This document shows positions 28,495 to 38,383 of a DNA stretch of 64,000 nt, piece after piece. Both the position numbers and the translations under genes were made by a program. The stretch's first letter is position 1, and the number at the start of each line of letters is the position of its first letter. Origin of the DNA: Gemmatimonadota bacterium (GTDB taxonomy: Bacteria > Gemmatimonadota > Gemmatimonadetes > Longimicrobiales > Gaopeijiaceae); assembly GCA_003248075.1 (NCBI GenBank), contig QJYK01000022.1, positions 1 to 64,000 on the forward strand. The letters run 5' to 3'. The notes beneath the pieces were generated by a model. The model saw only the letters and a program-made list of their open reading frames with translations, searched no databases and was not told where the DNA came from.

Positions 28495-28920
28495 ATGAAA
28501 CGTCGATTCCCGCACCATCTGCTCGGCCTGCCGGCCGCCGCGTTCATCGTGACCGCGTTCGCCGCGTCACCCGCCGTCGCGCAAAGCAACGGAAAGGGCA
28601 AGCCCAAGGGAAGCGGGGCCCCCGCGGTCGAGGTCTCCGTGGGGGTGGTGTTCTCGCAGTCCGAGCGGAGCCGGATCGTGGAGTTCTACCAGGTCCACCC
28701 GATATCCGGGGCGAAGGCGCTGCCGCCGGGGATCCGCAAGAACCTCGCGCGAGGCAAGCCCCTGCCGCCCGGCATCGCCAAGCAGGTCCTGCCACAGGAT
28801 CTGGAGCATGCGCTGCCGCCGCGCGATGGCTACCACCGCGTGGTCGTCGGCCTCGACGTCCTCCTGGTGGAGGTTGCGACCGGGATCATCCACGACGTTC
28901 TCATGGACGTGATCCGGTAG
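28495..28920 (+). CDS. CigR/RcnB-like periplasmic protein
   Basis: A 141-residue protein with a signal peptide (1-29, cleavage after AVA). After a Lys/Gly-rich linker, the C-terminal half has two repeats of LPPGI (ALPPGIRKNLARGKPLPPGI) and ends VVVGLDVLLVEVATGIIHDV. This is the layout of the CigR family (anti-virulence regulator CigR of Salmonella) and of RcnB-type proteins. Those are small periplasmic or inner-membrane-associated proteins; the role outside enterobacteria is not known. The ATG at 28495 has TTGGAG about ten bases upstream. It is convergent with the M14 peptidase gene, 29 bases away. Confidence 0.8.
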   Translation: MKRRFPHHLLGLPAAAFIVTAFAASPAVAQSNGKGKPKGSGAPAVEVSVGVVFSQSERSRIVEFYQVHPISGAKALPPGIRKNLARGKPLPPGIAKQVLPQDLEHALPPRDGYHRVVVGLDVLLVEVATGIIHDVLMDVIR

Positions 28921-28949
28921 GAGACTGTCAGGGTCCCTGGGGGCGTTCC

Positions 28950-31535
28950 CTACATCGCTTCGGCCCGCAGGAGCGTGTTGAACAGGAGCTTGAAGGTGCC
29001 GTGCGTCTGCGCTCGATGCTGCACGCGGAAGCCCAGGAGCACCACATGGCCCTGTCCAAGACCGACGGTGACCACGGCGGCGCGCTTCGCGATGTGCTGT
29101 TCCCCCAGCAGCCAGCCGCTCTGCAGGATGTCCCGGTCGACGTAGGTCACGGGTCGCTCGATACGCTGGGTTTGCGGACCGGGCACCGTCTCGTACACCT
29201 GGCTTCCGGCGAGGAACGTGGCCAGACTCCTCCCCGGCATGCCCCAGGCGAGCGGATGCGACCCGTCCACGTCGACACGCAGGGTCGATCCCGGCGACCA
29301 GAACTCCCTGCCCGGCAGGCCAGCGACCACGTTTCGAACCGGTAGGCCGAACTTCACGATGGGCAGGTCGCCGGCCTCGCCGAACGTGACCAGGGTTCCG
29401 CCGGCCCGGACGAAGGCCTCCAGGGCGTTCACACCCTCCGGGCCGAAGCCGCTCCGGAATTGCGGGGGATATTCCTGACGATCTCCAGGACCCTCCCGCC
29501 CTTCGCCCGTCATCGTCTCCAGGTCGTCCTCCGGAAGGATGATGACGTCGTACTTGCGGTTGAGGTTCCCGGCCTTCAGCTCCGGATCGAAGAGCGACGT
29601 GTAGGGAAAGGAGAAGTCCTCGAGAAGCCAGCGCGTCCACCCCTCGTCGATGTTCCCGCCGTAGTACCGCTGGTACATGGCTACGCGCGCCCGCTGGACT
29701 CGAGCTGCCGCGTTCCCGCCGTCCACGTTCATCGGCCCGAACGGGACACCGGTCTGCCCGGCGATCTCCGTCACGAGCGCCTCGGGTGCCTCCGGCACCC
29801 AGAAGTCACCGGGCATGTGGGGTCCATGCGGTTGGACGAAACGGCGCACGGCGACGCCGCGGTCCAGGAGAAGGTTGACCGCCTCGAACGCGTCGTTCAG
29901 GCGACCGTCGACGTGGTATCCGAAGGACCCGGCTTCGATCCGTCCGCGTAGCTTCATGGGCTCACCGATGACGGTCGTCGGTGCCTCGACGGGAGCGCGG
30001 ACCGGGTCCACGCGCACCCCCATGAACTCCGCCATGTTGTCGGTGGACATGTCGTACGGTCGGATGGGATCGCCCTCGGCGTCGCGCGTGTAGCTGTTGT
30101 CCGGATAGTGCGTCCGTCCGAGTAGCCAGCGCACCACGCCCCGCTTGGGCTGTGCCGTCGTCACCACGAAGGTGCCGGCGTCGTAGACGCGGCCCTCGTG
30201 CTCGAAGCCCTGGGCCGCGCGCCTGACTTCGATGCCTTGGGCCAGGAGCTTGTTCACCATCTTCGACGCCGTGAGTGGATCGTGCTGATCGGCGGGGATC
30301 ACAAAGGCCTTCACGTCTCCCTGTGCCCCACGCTCGGTCTGCCGCGACGCCTTCAGGTACGCATTGCGAAGCACGGTCTCGCGGTTCTTGGCGGCCATCT
30401 CCAGGGGCGCGAAGGAGGCGACCTTCTGTCGCTCCACGATGTCGCGCACGTGCCACCACCCGCCGGGCCACGGGTTCGGGAAGGTCGTCTGCGCCTCGTA
30501 CTCGGGGAGCTGGCGAGAGCCCCCGAGCTGATCCGGGTGAACGTAGAGCGGCGTCGCCAGCCTCGCGCTCGCGGATTCGGTGAGCATCCCCGCGATGTTG
30601 TGGAAGGGCGTGATCCAGTGGAAACCGAAATGCCCCCAACCGGAGTAGATCGCCGCGTTCACCGCGCCGTCCAGGCCGGCCTCCTCCATCTTGTAGGCGA
30701 TGTGGGCGCCGTACCATGACATCTCGCGCCAGACCAGCGGGTCGCCGTCGGGGCGGATCGGCTCCGCGTAGGGCGGCAGGTAGATCCGGGCCGTGTACGG
30801 TCCCATCTGGTGGTGATCGATGTAGGCCTGCGGGATCCAGTCCCGGAAGATGATCTGGGCCCCGTACTGCGACTCGACCGTGTTCTGCATGAACGCGTCA
30901 CGGTTGTTGTCGTGCCCGATGTAGTGATGGTACAAGCCTGGCGGTCCCAGGCCCTCGTACTCGGTACCTACGTATTGGTCGTACCAATCGGTCACCATGA
31001 TCTCACCGTCGGGATTGAAGCAGGGGATCATGATGGCCACGGTGTTGTCCAGGATCTCTAGGATCTCGGGATCGGTGCGCGTCGCGAGCTCGTACATCAC
31101 CTCGGCCGCGGTCTGGCTGGCCGCCACCTCGGTGGAGTGGAGTCCATAGGACTGCACGAAGACGACCTTCCCGCTCGAGACGGCCGCGTTCACGTCCGCC
31201 TGTGACCGTCCACGCGGATCGTTGAGCGTGGCGTTCATCCGCTGGATCGCGTCCAGATTCGCCAGGTTCTCCGGAGAGGACACGAAGATCGCGAGGAAGG
31301 GATTGCCCAGCGTGGTCGGTCCCATCTCGATCACTCGGACCCGTGGGCTGGCCTCGTCCAGGAGGCGGTAGTACTCGACCAACCGGTCCCACCGCGCGAG
31401 CTTCCGATCCTCACCCATGCGGAAGCCGAAGAAATCGGCGGGCGAGGGGATCTGTTGAGCCCGGACCGAGGCGGCGGAGAGGACGAGCAGGGCGCCGAGC
31501 GCCAGGACGGGAAAAGCCTTCCGGCGTGTGCTCAT
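28950..31535 (-). CDS. Secreted M14-family zinc carboxypeptidase
   Basis: An 861-residue exported protein. It has a signal peptide (1-26, ending SVRAQ) and an N-terminal M14 catalytic domain (about 40-400). Zinc ligands are in LHSTEVAAS (His and Glu of the HxxE motif) and YIDHHQMGP (third ligand), with a conserved IPCFNPDGEIMV stretch. The C-terminal third contains a flavodoxin/ThuA-like region (YDVIILPEDDLE, LVTFGEAGDLP), common in large M14 enzymes of this group. It should trim peptides in the periplasm or outside the cell. The start at 31535 has GGGAG seven bases upstream. It lies 118 bases beyond the LPS gene cluster on the same strand. Confidence 0.9.
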   Translation of the reverse strand: MSTRRKAFPVLALGALLVLSAASVRAQQIPSPADFFGFRMGEDRKLARWDRLVEYYRLLDEASPRVRVIEMGPTTLGNPFLAIFVSSPENLANLDAIQRMNATLNDPRGRSQADVNAAVSSGKVVFVQSYGLHSTEVAASQTAAEVMYELATRTDPEILEILDNTVAIMIPCFNPDGEIMVTDWYDQYVGTEYEGLGPPGLYHHYIGHDNNRDAFMQNTVESQYGAQIIFRDWIPQAYIDHHQMGPYTARIYLPPYAEPIRPDGDPLVWREMSWYGAHIAYKMEEAGLDGAVNAAIYSGWGHFGFHWITPFHNIAGMLTESASARLATPLYVHPDQLGGSRQLPEYEAQTTFPNPWPGGWWHVRDIVERQKVASFAPLEMAAKNRETVLRNAYLKASRQTERGAQGDVKAFVIPADQHDPLTASKMVNKLLAQGIEVRRAAQGFEHEGRVYDAGTFVVTTAQPKRGVVRWLLGRTHYPDNSYTRDAEGDPIRPYDMSTDNMAEFMGVRVDPVRAPVEAPTTVIGEPMKLRGRIEAGSFGYHVDGRLNDAFEAVNLLLDRGVAVRRFVQPHGPHMPGDFWVPEAPEALVTEIAGQTGVPFGPMNVDGGNAAARVQRARVAMYQRYYGGNIDEGWTRWLLEDFSFPYTSLFDPELKAGNLNRKYDVIILPEDDLETMTGEGREGPGDRQEYPPQFRSGFGPEGVNALEAFVRAGGTLVTFGEAGDLPIVKFGLPVRNVVAGLPGREFWSPGSTLRVDVDGSHPLAWGMPGRSLATFLAGSQVYETVPGPQTQRIERPVTYVDRDILQSGWLLGEQHIAKRAAVVTVGLGQGHVVLLGFRVQHRAQTHGTFKLLFNTLLRAEAM

Positions 31536-31653
31536 GGGGATCTCCCGGAATGGACCACCGATGTCGCCGACACCGTAGACCCTCCCCGACGGGCGAGCAA
31601 GCCGTCCCCTCTGGACGGGGCGCCGCCCCGCGCGGGGCGCCATGATCAGCTCG

Positions 31654-32736
31654 TCAGCGGACGTAGCGACTCATGGCCAGGTCCACCTTCTCCAGCACCG
31701 CGTCCACCGACACACGACTCATGCCGTCGCGGTAGGTGTGCTCGATCGGATACTCCTCGCCCGGGTGTGTCGCGTACCCGTCCACGACCAGATCCTGGTA
31801 GAGGCGATAGGGTCCGGAGCGCTTGGGGTTGGTATACCCGAACAAGCCGACGACCGGCGTCTCGAGCGCTCGGCTGATGTGAAGGGGTCCCGTATCTGGA
31901 CTGATGGCGATCGCGCTGCCGTCCAGGATCCATACCAGCCGTCGGAGATCGTCTCCCAGCGCGTCCACGACGGTCGCGGAGGTGCGCGCCAGGATCTCGT
32001 CTGCCAGGCTCCGCTCCACGGCCGAGGGCCCACCCACGAGGACGGGTCGAAGGCCGTGCGCCCGCTCCACCTCCTCGAGGACCCGTGCGAAGCCTTCGGC
32101 CGACCAGTTCTTCTCCGGCTTGCTCGTGCCCACCACGACGGCACACGCCCGGGCGTCGAGCCGACCGAAGAAGGTCGCCTGGGCCTCGCGCTCTGCGTCG
32201 CTCAGGCCGAGGCCCCACACGACGGGCTCGGGATCGACCCCGAGGTATCGGAGGAACTCGAAGTACTGATCTTGAACGTGCTGTGGCGGGTGCGGCGGAA
32301 TCCGACGGTTCGTGAACAGCCACTGCGCGTCCCGCGCGCGTACCCTGTCGAAGCCGACCTTGACGTCCGCCGGCGCCAGGGCGGTGAGGACCCCGGCCTT
32401 GAAATACACCTGGAGTCCGAGAAGCAGGTCGAAGTGACGCTCCCGCACTTCGTGCGCGAAGTCCGCGAAGCCGAGCCAGGCCTCGAGCCCGTGTCGACGT
32501 CGGAAGACCACGAAGTCGTCGATTGCCGGATGATCGCGAACCAGGGCGTGCGGCACGGGCTGGATCACCCAGGTGACGCGGGCATCCGGCCAGGCCCGCT
32601 TCAGGGCGTTGGCCACCGGAAGCACGTGTACCGCGTCTCCGATCGCCGACAGCATGATCAGGCAGATCTCCCTGGGCGGGGGACCCGACCAACCGGGCTG
32701 GTTCTCGCCCGCCCGGGTTACCGACGCCGGCGTCAC
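31654..32736 (-). CDS. GT9 heptosyltransferase-like glycosyltransferase
   Basis: A 360-residue GT-B enzyme of family 9 (WaaC/WaaF/WaaQ type). The N-terminal domain has LIMLSAIGDAVHVLPVANAL, the acceptor-side loop with the family Gly-Asp, and WVIQPV. The C-terminal domain has VVGTSKPEKNWSAEGFA and the ADP-sugar-binding ISPDTGPLHISRALETPVVGLFG. It probably transfers a heptose or related sugar to the LPS inner core. It begins with GTG, three bases after the stop of the kinase gene. A second GT9 lies two genes upstream in the same operon, so a two-step core synthesis is likely. Confidence 0.9.
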   Translation of the reverse strand: MTPASVTRAGENQPGWSGPPPREICLIMLSAIGDAVHVLPVANALKRAWPDARVTWVIQPVPHALVRDHPAIDDFVVFRRRHGLEAWLGFADFAHEVRERHFDLLLGLQVYFKAGVLTALAPADVKVGFDRVRARDAQWLFTNRRIPPHPPQHVQDQYFEFLRYLGVDPEPVVWGLGLSDAEREAQATFFGRLDARACAVVVGTSKPEKNWSAEGFARVLEEVERAHGLRPVLVGGPSAVERSLADEILARTSATVVDALGDDLRRLVWILDGSAIAISPDTGPLHISRALETPVVGLFGYTNPKRSGPYRLYQDLVVDGYATHPGEEYPIEHTYRDGMSRVSVDAVLEKVDLAMSRYVR

Positions 32737-32739
32737 CGC

Positions 32740-33507
32740 TCAGTGCTCCCAGCCCCGGGCAAGAGCCTCCCATTCCTCGCCGGCGAGGGGACTCTGGGTC
32801 CGCCTCTCGAGCTTGCGCAGGGAGCGCGCGAGGCGGCGGCGCATGGGGAACGCCGGTGCGGCCACACCTTCCATGCGCACGCGGCAACGGTCCAGGTCGA
32901 CCATGTGCGCCTCGACCTGTCCCTCGCCGATCGAGATCACGATGTTCTTGGCGTTCAGATCCAGGTGGTGTACGCCCGCGAGCTCGAGCCTCCGGATCAG
33001 GCGCCCCGACGCCCTCAACGCTTCGATGCGGGGTGTCGCCCCGTCATAAGGGGCGAACAGGATCTCACCCAGGTCGGCCCCTTCCGGGATGAGCTCGGTG
33101 ATCAGGTCGGCGCGATAGAAGGCTCCCGCCGGGTAGGTCACGCCGGCGATCACCGCGGGGGTGGGAATGCCGCGGGCGCGCGCCGCACTGGCGGCATGCG
33201 CTTCCCTCTCGGGCCGGGGCGACCCCGCGGCGAGATATCGGTCTTCGAGGAGCGGCCTCACCCAGCCGCCGCGGTGGTAGTGACGCACGACCCACCGCGC
33301 CCGTGCGTCGGGGCCGCGCACGGGGGCGGGAACGGCGTAGACGCGCCCACGGCCGCTCATCGACAGCGCCTCCGGGTGCGCGGCCGCCCATTCGTATGCC
33401 GTGCTCCCCGCGCGCAGAAGGCCCCGAAGCCATTCCGCCGCTGCCTCGAGCGCGAAGCCGCGGGGCCCGGCCGCCTGCACCTCCGTGTATCCCCGGGGAG
33501 GGGTCAC
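32740..33507 (-). CDS. LPS core kinase of the Kdo kinase (KdkA/WaaP) family
   Basis: A 255-residue protein kinase-like enzyme. WVVRHYHRGGWVRPLLEDRYL is the hallmark segment of 3-deoxy-manno-octulosonate kinase, with the ATP-binding strand. The catalytic loop is HHLDLNAKNIVI (HLDLN instead of HRDLK) and the metal-binding motif is VDLDRC. The expected reaction is phosphorylation of Kdo or heptose in the inner core at the membrane surface. Its GTG overlaps the stop of the upstream GT9 gene (GTGA) and its stop is three bases from the next GT9 start, so all three are tightly co-translated. Confidence 0.88.
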   Translation of the reverse strand: MTPPRGYTEVQAAGPRGFALEAAAEWLRGLLRAGSTAYEWAAAHPEALSMSGRGRVYAVPAPVRGPDARARWVVRHYHRGGWVRPLLEDRYLAAGSPRPEREAHAASAARARGIPTPAVIAGVTYPAGAFYRADLITELIPEGADLGEILFAPYDGATPRIEALRASGRLIRRLELAGVHHLDLNAKNIVISIGEGQVEAHMVDLDRCRVRMEGVAAPAFPMRRRLARSLRKLERRTQSPLAGEEWEALARGWEH

Positions 33508-34589
33508 AGGTATCGCGATCGTGCCACCTCGATCTTGGCGATGACGTCGTCCACGGTGATCCGCTCCATGCGGTCATCCTTGGGAAGATACGCCGTGGGG
33601 TCGGGTGGCGCCCCCGGCTCGGTGTAGCGGTCCACGATCAGGTCGCGATAGCGCTGCCAGGGACCCACCCTCCAGGGGTTGGTGTGGGCGAACAACCCGA
33701 CGACGGGCACGTCCAGGGCGTGGGCCAGGTGGAGCGGACCGGTGTCCGGGGCCACGACCAGGTCCGCGCCGGCCAGGAGCGTCGTGAGCCGGCGCACGGA
33801 GTCGGTCAGGGCATCGAGCGGGCGGATCCGCGCGCGTGCAGCGATCTCGGCGGCGGTGGCGCGCTCCCTCATCGAGGGTCCCCCCAGAAGAACGACCCGG
33901 AAGCCGAGGTCGGCGCTCAACCTGTCCGCCAGAGCCGCCTGCAGCGCTGCAGGCCAGTCCTTCTTCGAATTCGCGGAGCCTACCACCAGGGCCACGACGG
34001 GCTCCCCGTCGGGGCTCGCATCCTCGTAGAAGCGGCGGCGGGTTTCGACCTCCTCGTCCGAGAAGGTCAGCCCCCATCGAACCGGGGCCTGGCGCGGCAT
34101 CCCGAGTGCCCACCGGAAGTCGAGAAACAGATCCTGTGTGTGCTTCCAGGGACCGTCCGGAAGCACGTGCGTGCTGAAGTAGTGGACGCCGTCCCGCGTC
34201 TTGTCTCGAGGCAGGCCAACCCTGACACGTGCACCCGAGAACATGGTAGGCCAAGCGCTCTTGATGTAGCGCTGCACGTTGAGGGTGAGATCGGCTCGGG
34301 TGCCGGCCATGTCGCGCCGGAGCGCGCGCACGCCTGCGAGACCGTCCCGGGGGCGGAACTCGACGACACGGTCGACGGAGGGGTGGTGGCGGAGGATCTG
34401 TGCCGGGGCCGGCTCCGCGACCCAGGTGATCTCGGCTTCCGGGTCCAGCGACCTCACGTCGTTGGCGAGGGGCAGGCCGTGCACGACGTCGCCGATACCC
34501 GAAAGCAGCACAAGGCAGACCCGACGCGGGGCGCGCTCGGGAAAGAGGACCGGGCCTTCCGCGGTGACGATCCCAGGGCTCAACCCCAC
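33504..34589 (-). CDS. GT9 heptosyltransferase-like glycosyltransferase
   Basis: A 361-residue GT9 enzyme, paralogous to the one at 31654-32736. Conserved parts are VCLVLLSGIGDVVHGLPLAND, WVAEPAPAQIL, VVGSANSKKDW, VLLGGPS and VVAPDTGPLHLAHALDVPVVGLFAHTNPWRVGPW. The last carries the Asp-Thr-Gly-x-x-His donor-binding motif. Function should be addition of an inner-core sugar. The start is uncertain: the frame is open to 34814, but the DUF6941 gene occupies that region. The GTG at 34589 (or TTG at 34583) starts just after its stop and gives a length equal to its paralog. Confidence 0.87.
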   Translation of the reverse strand: MGLSPGIVTAEGPVLFPERAPRRVCLVLLSGIGDVVHGLPLANDVRSLDPEAEITWVAEPAPAQILRHHPSVDRVVEFRPRDGLAGVRALRRDMAGTRADLTLNVQRYIKSAWPTMFSGARVRVGLPRDKTRDGVHYFSTHVLPDGPWKHTQDLFLDFRWALGMPRQAPVRWGLTFSDEEVETRRRFYEDASPDGEPVVALVVGSANSKKDWPAALQAALADRLSADLGFRVVLLGGPSMRERATAAEIAARARIRPLDALTDSVRRLTTLLAGADLVVAPDTGPLHLAHALDVPVVGLFAHTNPWRVGPWQRYRDLIVDRYTEPGAPPDPTAYLPKDDRMERITVDDVIAKIEVARSRYL

Positions 34590-34599
34590 GGAGGTGCCG

Positions 34600-35013
34600 T
34601 CACGTCGGATCGGGAGCCTCGTCGGCCTCGACCAGGTAGAGGCTCGGGCCCGCATAGGTCCGCCCCTTGATGCGGATCTGGAACCGGTACGCTCCCGGGC
34701 GCGGAAAGACGACCTCGTCCAGCGGCAGCACGAGCCGGGTGCGCGGGGGAGGGCGGTCGTCGGGTCTCCGATCCACGTCCGAATAACCCTCGACGGAGAG
34801 CGTCGGCTTGCCATCGTCGTCCTCGAGATCGACCCGGAATCTGTGACGTCCCTCGTCCTGGCGATCCCATTCGACGACCACGACCAGGACCATGCGGTCC
34901 TGCTTCGCGGGGAAGCCCGGGGCGTAGAGATCGTTGAAGACGCCGTGGACGTCGAGCTTTCCGTCCGGGGTCAGCCCGGCATCGTCGCATACGAGCGTCA
35001 GTAGCATCTGCAT
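34600..35013 (-). CDS. DUF6941-like cytoplasmic protein
   Basis: A 137-residue protein starting MQMLLTLVCDDAGLTPDGKLDVHGVF, a pattern seen in DUF6941 proteins (a first strand naming a Cys-Asp-x-Ala segment, then Gly-Lys-x-x-x-x-Gly). The remainder is a beta sandwich-like sequence with LVLPLDEVVFPRPGAYRFQI at the end. No catalytic motif is visible and the family role is unknown. It lies three bases after the HyuB stop and ten bases before the GT9 start, so it is part of the operon. A connection to core-sugar synthesis or to HyuB is only positional. Confidence 0.7.
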   Translation of the reverse strand: MQMLLTLVCDDAGLTPDGKLDVHGVFNDLYAPGFPAKQDRMVLVVVVEWDRQDEGRHRFRVDLEDDDGKPTLSVEGYSDVDRRPDDRPPPRTRLVLPLDEVVFPRPGAYRFQIRIKGRTYAGPSLYLVEADEAPDPT

Positions 35014-35016
35014 GGG

Positions 35017-36654
35017 TCAGGCTTCCGGGGGCTGGGAAGGGTCTTCCTCTGCGGGACGCGGTTCGGGTGCGGGTCCCCAGCCACCCCCGCCCGGCGAGCG
35101 GATGCTCACGACGTCACCGGCCTCGACGAACAGGTCGACCTTGGCCGGGAGGGGGCGCTCCACGCCGCCGCGGATCAGGACGTTTCGCCCCGGGGCGCCA
35201 TCGCGTCCTCCGCGGACGCCGGCCGGCCCGACCTCCCGTCGCTCGCACAGCAGGGCGACCCGGGCCGGAACCAGGATCTGGAGATCTCTGCGGAGGCCGT
35301 CGCCTCCCGGGTGAAGGCCGGCGCCGCCGGTGCCGCGTCGGATTCCGTAACGGGTCACCCGAAACGGGTAGGCGTGCTCGAGCGCCTCGACCGGGGTGTT
35401 GAGGGAGTTGGACATGTGTACGTGCACTCCGCTCAGGCCCGGGCCGGACGGGCCGGCGCCCATGCCTCCGCCAACGGTCTCGTAGTACGCGAAGGTTCCT
35501 CCCGTCCGCGGGTCCGGACCTCCGACCGTGGTGTTGTTCATGGTTCCCTGGGACAGCGCGGGCATGACGCCCGGAAGCGCGGCCCCGAACGCCCTCAACA
35601 GGACGTCGGTGATGCGCTGGCTGGTCTCCACGTTTCCAGCAGCTACGGAAGCCGGGGGGCGCGCATGGACCAGCGTCCCCTCCGGGAGGACGAGCTCCAC
35701 CGCGCTCATGGACCCTCCGCCGGCCGGGAGGGGCTCGCCGAGGAGCGCCTCGACCACGCATCGGACCACGTACCGGCACGCCGAAGACGTGATGGCGGAG
35801 ACCGCGTTGATGCCGCCCGGCACCTGCGCGTCCGTGCCGGTGAAGTCGATGCGCAGCCTGCCGCCGGCGACGGTGAGCGCCGCGCGCACCGCCACGGGTC
35901 CCGATCCGAATCCGTCGTCTTCCAGGGAGTCTTCCGCCCGATAGATGCCGTCCGGTACCCGCTCGAGCCCCGCTTCGACGAGCCGATCCGCATAGGCCAC
36001 CAGCGCTTCCATCGCGACGAGCGTGGCCTCCACGCCCCGCCTGCTCGCGATCTCGCGGAGCCGCTTCGTCCCGGCGTGCAACGCCGCCAGCTGTGCGTCC
36101 AGGTCGCCTGCACGCTCCACCGGGGTGCGCACGTTCGCCAGGACGGTGCGCCACAAATCCTCGTTCCGGGACCCGCGTCGATACAGGAGGACCGGAGGGA
36201 TGCGGAGCCCTTCCTGATAGATCTCCCTCGCCAGGGGCATCGAGCCCGGGCTCATTCCCCCGACGTCGGAGTGGTGCGCCCGCGAGGCGACGAACCCCAG
36301 CAGTCGTCCGTGCTCCGTGTGGACCGCCGACAGGAGGGTGATGTCCGGTAGATGGGTCCCCCCGCGGAACGGGTCGTTCAGACACACCACGTCTCCCGGC
36401 TGGAGAACCCCGAGCTCTTCGAGCGCCGCCGAGACGCTCATGGGCATGGCGCCCAGGTGCACCGGCATGTGGTCGCCCATCGACACGGCGGTACCGTCCG
36501 GGTCGAAGAGCGCGCAGGAGTAATCGCGCCTCTCCTTGATATTCGGGGAGAACGAGGCCCGCCGCAGGGCCGCTCCCATTTCCTCCGCCAGCGCGGCGAA
36601 GAGGTGGCGGAAAACCTCCAGGGCGATGGCGTCGGAACGCTGTACTCGCTTCAC
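35017..36654 (-). CDS. hyuB: Hydantoinase B/oxoprolinase-family subunit
   Basis: A 545-residue protein of the HyuB/acetone carboxylase alpha/5-oxoprolinase C family. Landmarks are EVFRHLFAALAEEMGAALRRASFSPNIKERRDYSCALFD, DHMPVHLGAMP, LNDPFRGGTHLPDI and ASRAHHSDVGGMSPGSMP, which hold the family's metal and substrate residues. HyuB normally works with an ATP-binding HyuA subunit to open cyclic amides such as 5-oxoproline or N-methylhydantoin. No hyuA is in this window, so the partner is elsewhere or absent. The GTG start at 36654 sits upstream of the operon DUF6941-GT9-kinase-GT9, of which this would be the first gene. Confidence 0.88.
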   Translation of the reverse strand: MKRVQRSDAIALEVFRHLFAALAEEMGAALRRASFSPNIKERRDYSCALFDPDGTAVSMGDHMPVHLGAMPMSVSAALEELGVLQPGDVVCLNDPFRGGTHLPDITLLSAVHTEHGRLLGFVASRAHHSDVGGMSPGSMPLAREIYQEGLRIPPVLLYRRGSRNEDLWRTVLANVRTPVERAGDLDAQLAALHAGTKRLREIASRRGVEATLVAMEALVAYADRLVEAGLERVPDGIYRAEDSLEDDGFGSGPVAVRAALTVAGGRLRIDFTGTDAQVPGGINAVSAITSSACRYVVRCVVEALLGEPLPAGGGSMSAVELVLPEGTLVHARPPASVAAGNVETSQRITDVLLRAFGAALPGVMPALSQGTMNNTTVGGPDPRTGGTFAYYETVGGGMGAGPSGPGLSGVHVHMSNSLNTPVEALEHAYPFRVTRYGIRRGTGGAGLHPGGDGLRRDLQILVPARVALLCERREVGPAGVRGGRDGAPGRNVLIRGGVERPLPAKVDLFVEAGDVVSIRSPGGGGWGPAPEPRPAEEDPSQPPEA

Positions 36655-36662
36655 GGGCCTGG

Positions 36663-36691
36663 TTTCCCCTCCGGGGGATCTCCGTTAGGTT
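36663..36691 (+). promoter_or_regulatory. Candidate promoter for the 86-residue protein gene
   Basis: TTTCCC (36663-36668), 17 bases, TAGGTT (36686-36691); predicted start near 36698, leader about 62 bases. Confidence 0.4.
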
Positions 36692-36759
36692 ATTCGGCTG
36701 GAACCCACAGGTGCCCCGCCGCGAGCGGGCGCGCGTCAAAAGGATACAGGGAGGAACGC

Positions 36760-37020
36760 TTGAGTAAAGAGAAGCTCATGGATCGAGCTCGGGACGAGCT
36801 CTTCAGCCATATCAACCGGTGTGGTGTTCTCCGAGCCGCCGAAGAGGACCAGCGGCAATGGATGGACGAGACCATCGAGTACCTCGGGGAGCGGTACCCG
36901 GACCTGGCGGATGCGGACCTCAGCGTGCTGTACGAGATCGGGATCCGCTTCTGCAAGCCGGCCATCGCCCACGGGGCCTCGAACACCGCGCGCACCATGG
37001 AAGACGCAGGCGTCGCCTAG
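36760..37020 (+). CDS. Small helical protein of unknown function
   Basis: An 86-residue protein, not recognised. The TTG at 36760 is favoured because GGGAGG ends five bases before it; the later ATG at 36778 has no ribosome site. The sequence is mostly amphipathic helix: a charged N-terminus ([16 protein letters not shown]), a Cys-Gly pair, a second helix rich in Glu/Asp/Trp ([20 protein letters not shown]), and a C-terminal half with [20 protein letters not shown]. Two cysteines and no membrane segment suggest a small cytoplasmic protein. It has its own promoter and is followed by a strong terminator, so it is monocistronic and possibly abundant. Confidence 0.65.
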   Translation: MSKEKLMDRARDELFSHINRCGVLRAAEEDQRQWMDETIEYLGERYPDLADADLSVLYEIGIRFCKPAIAHGASNTARTMEDAGVA

Positions 37021-37054
37021 AAGGCGAGCCACCGTATTCCGCGCGCCTGTCGAG

Positions 37055-37094
37055 GGGCGGGGGGCCGAGCGGGCTCCCCGCCCTTCTGTTTTTG
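37055..37094 (+). terminator. Rho-independent terminator
   Basis: A 12-bp stem (37055-37066 with 37072-37083, one G-U pair) with a 5-base loop, followed by TTCTGTTTTT. It ends the 86-residue gene transcript, 35 bases after its stop. Confidence 0.8.
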
Positions 37095-37119
37095 TTCGGG
37101 TTCGCGAAAGCTGAGCGGC

Positions 37120-37148
37120 TTGGCTACGGACCGGGGGCCACCTATACT
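37120..37148 (+). promoter_or_regulatory. Promoter of the histone-H1-like gene
   Basis: TTGGCT (37120-37125), 17 bases, TATACT (37143-37148), the best -10 match in the window. It yields a leader of about 117 bases that contains a 7-bp hairpin (GGGGCCG/CGGCCCC at 37150-37168), so translation may be modulated. Confidence 0.65.
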
Positions 37149-37271
37149 TGGGGCCGCTTTTCGGCCCCCCTGGGGGCCGGAAAGTCCGTCACGGAGCGCG
37201 CTCGACGGAAGCCCCGCCGCTGCGACCCGGGTCCCTCTTCGCGCTTACCCCCCTCTGGAAGCGAGCCTGGG

Positions 37272-38264
<993 letters not shown>

Positions 38265-38383
38265 AGGCCCGTTCGAGGCGTCCCGTTCCAGGGTGGTTCC
38301 GTCCCTCGGCGGACATTACATTGGTCCTCAGCGCTCATCGGCGGGCCGCGCGCCCGTCCACCGGCCCGCTCAGGAGCTCCCAC

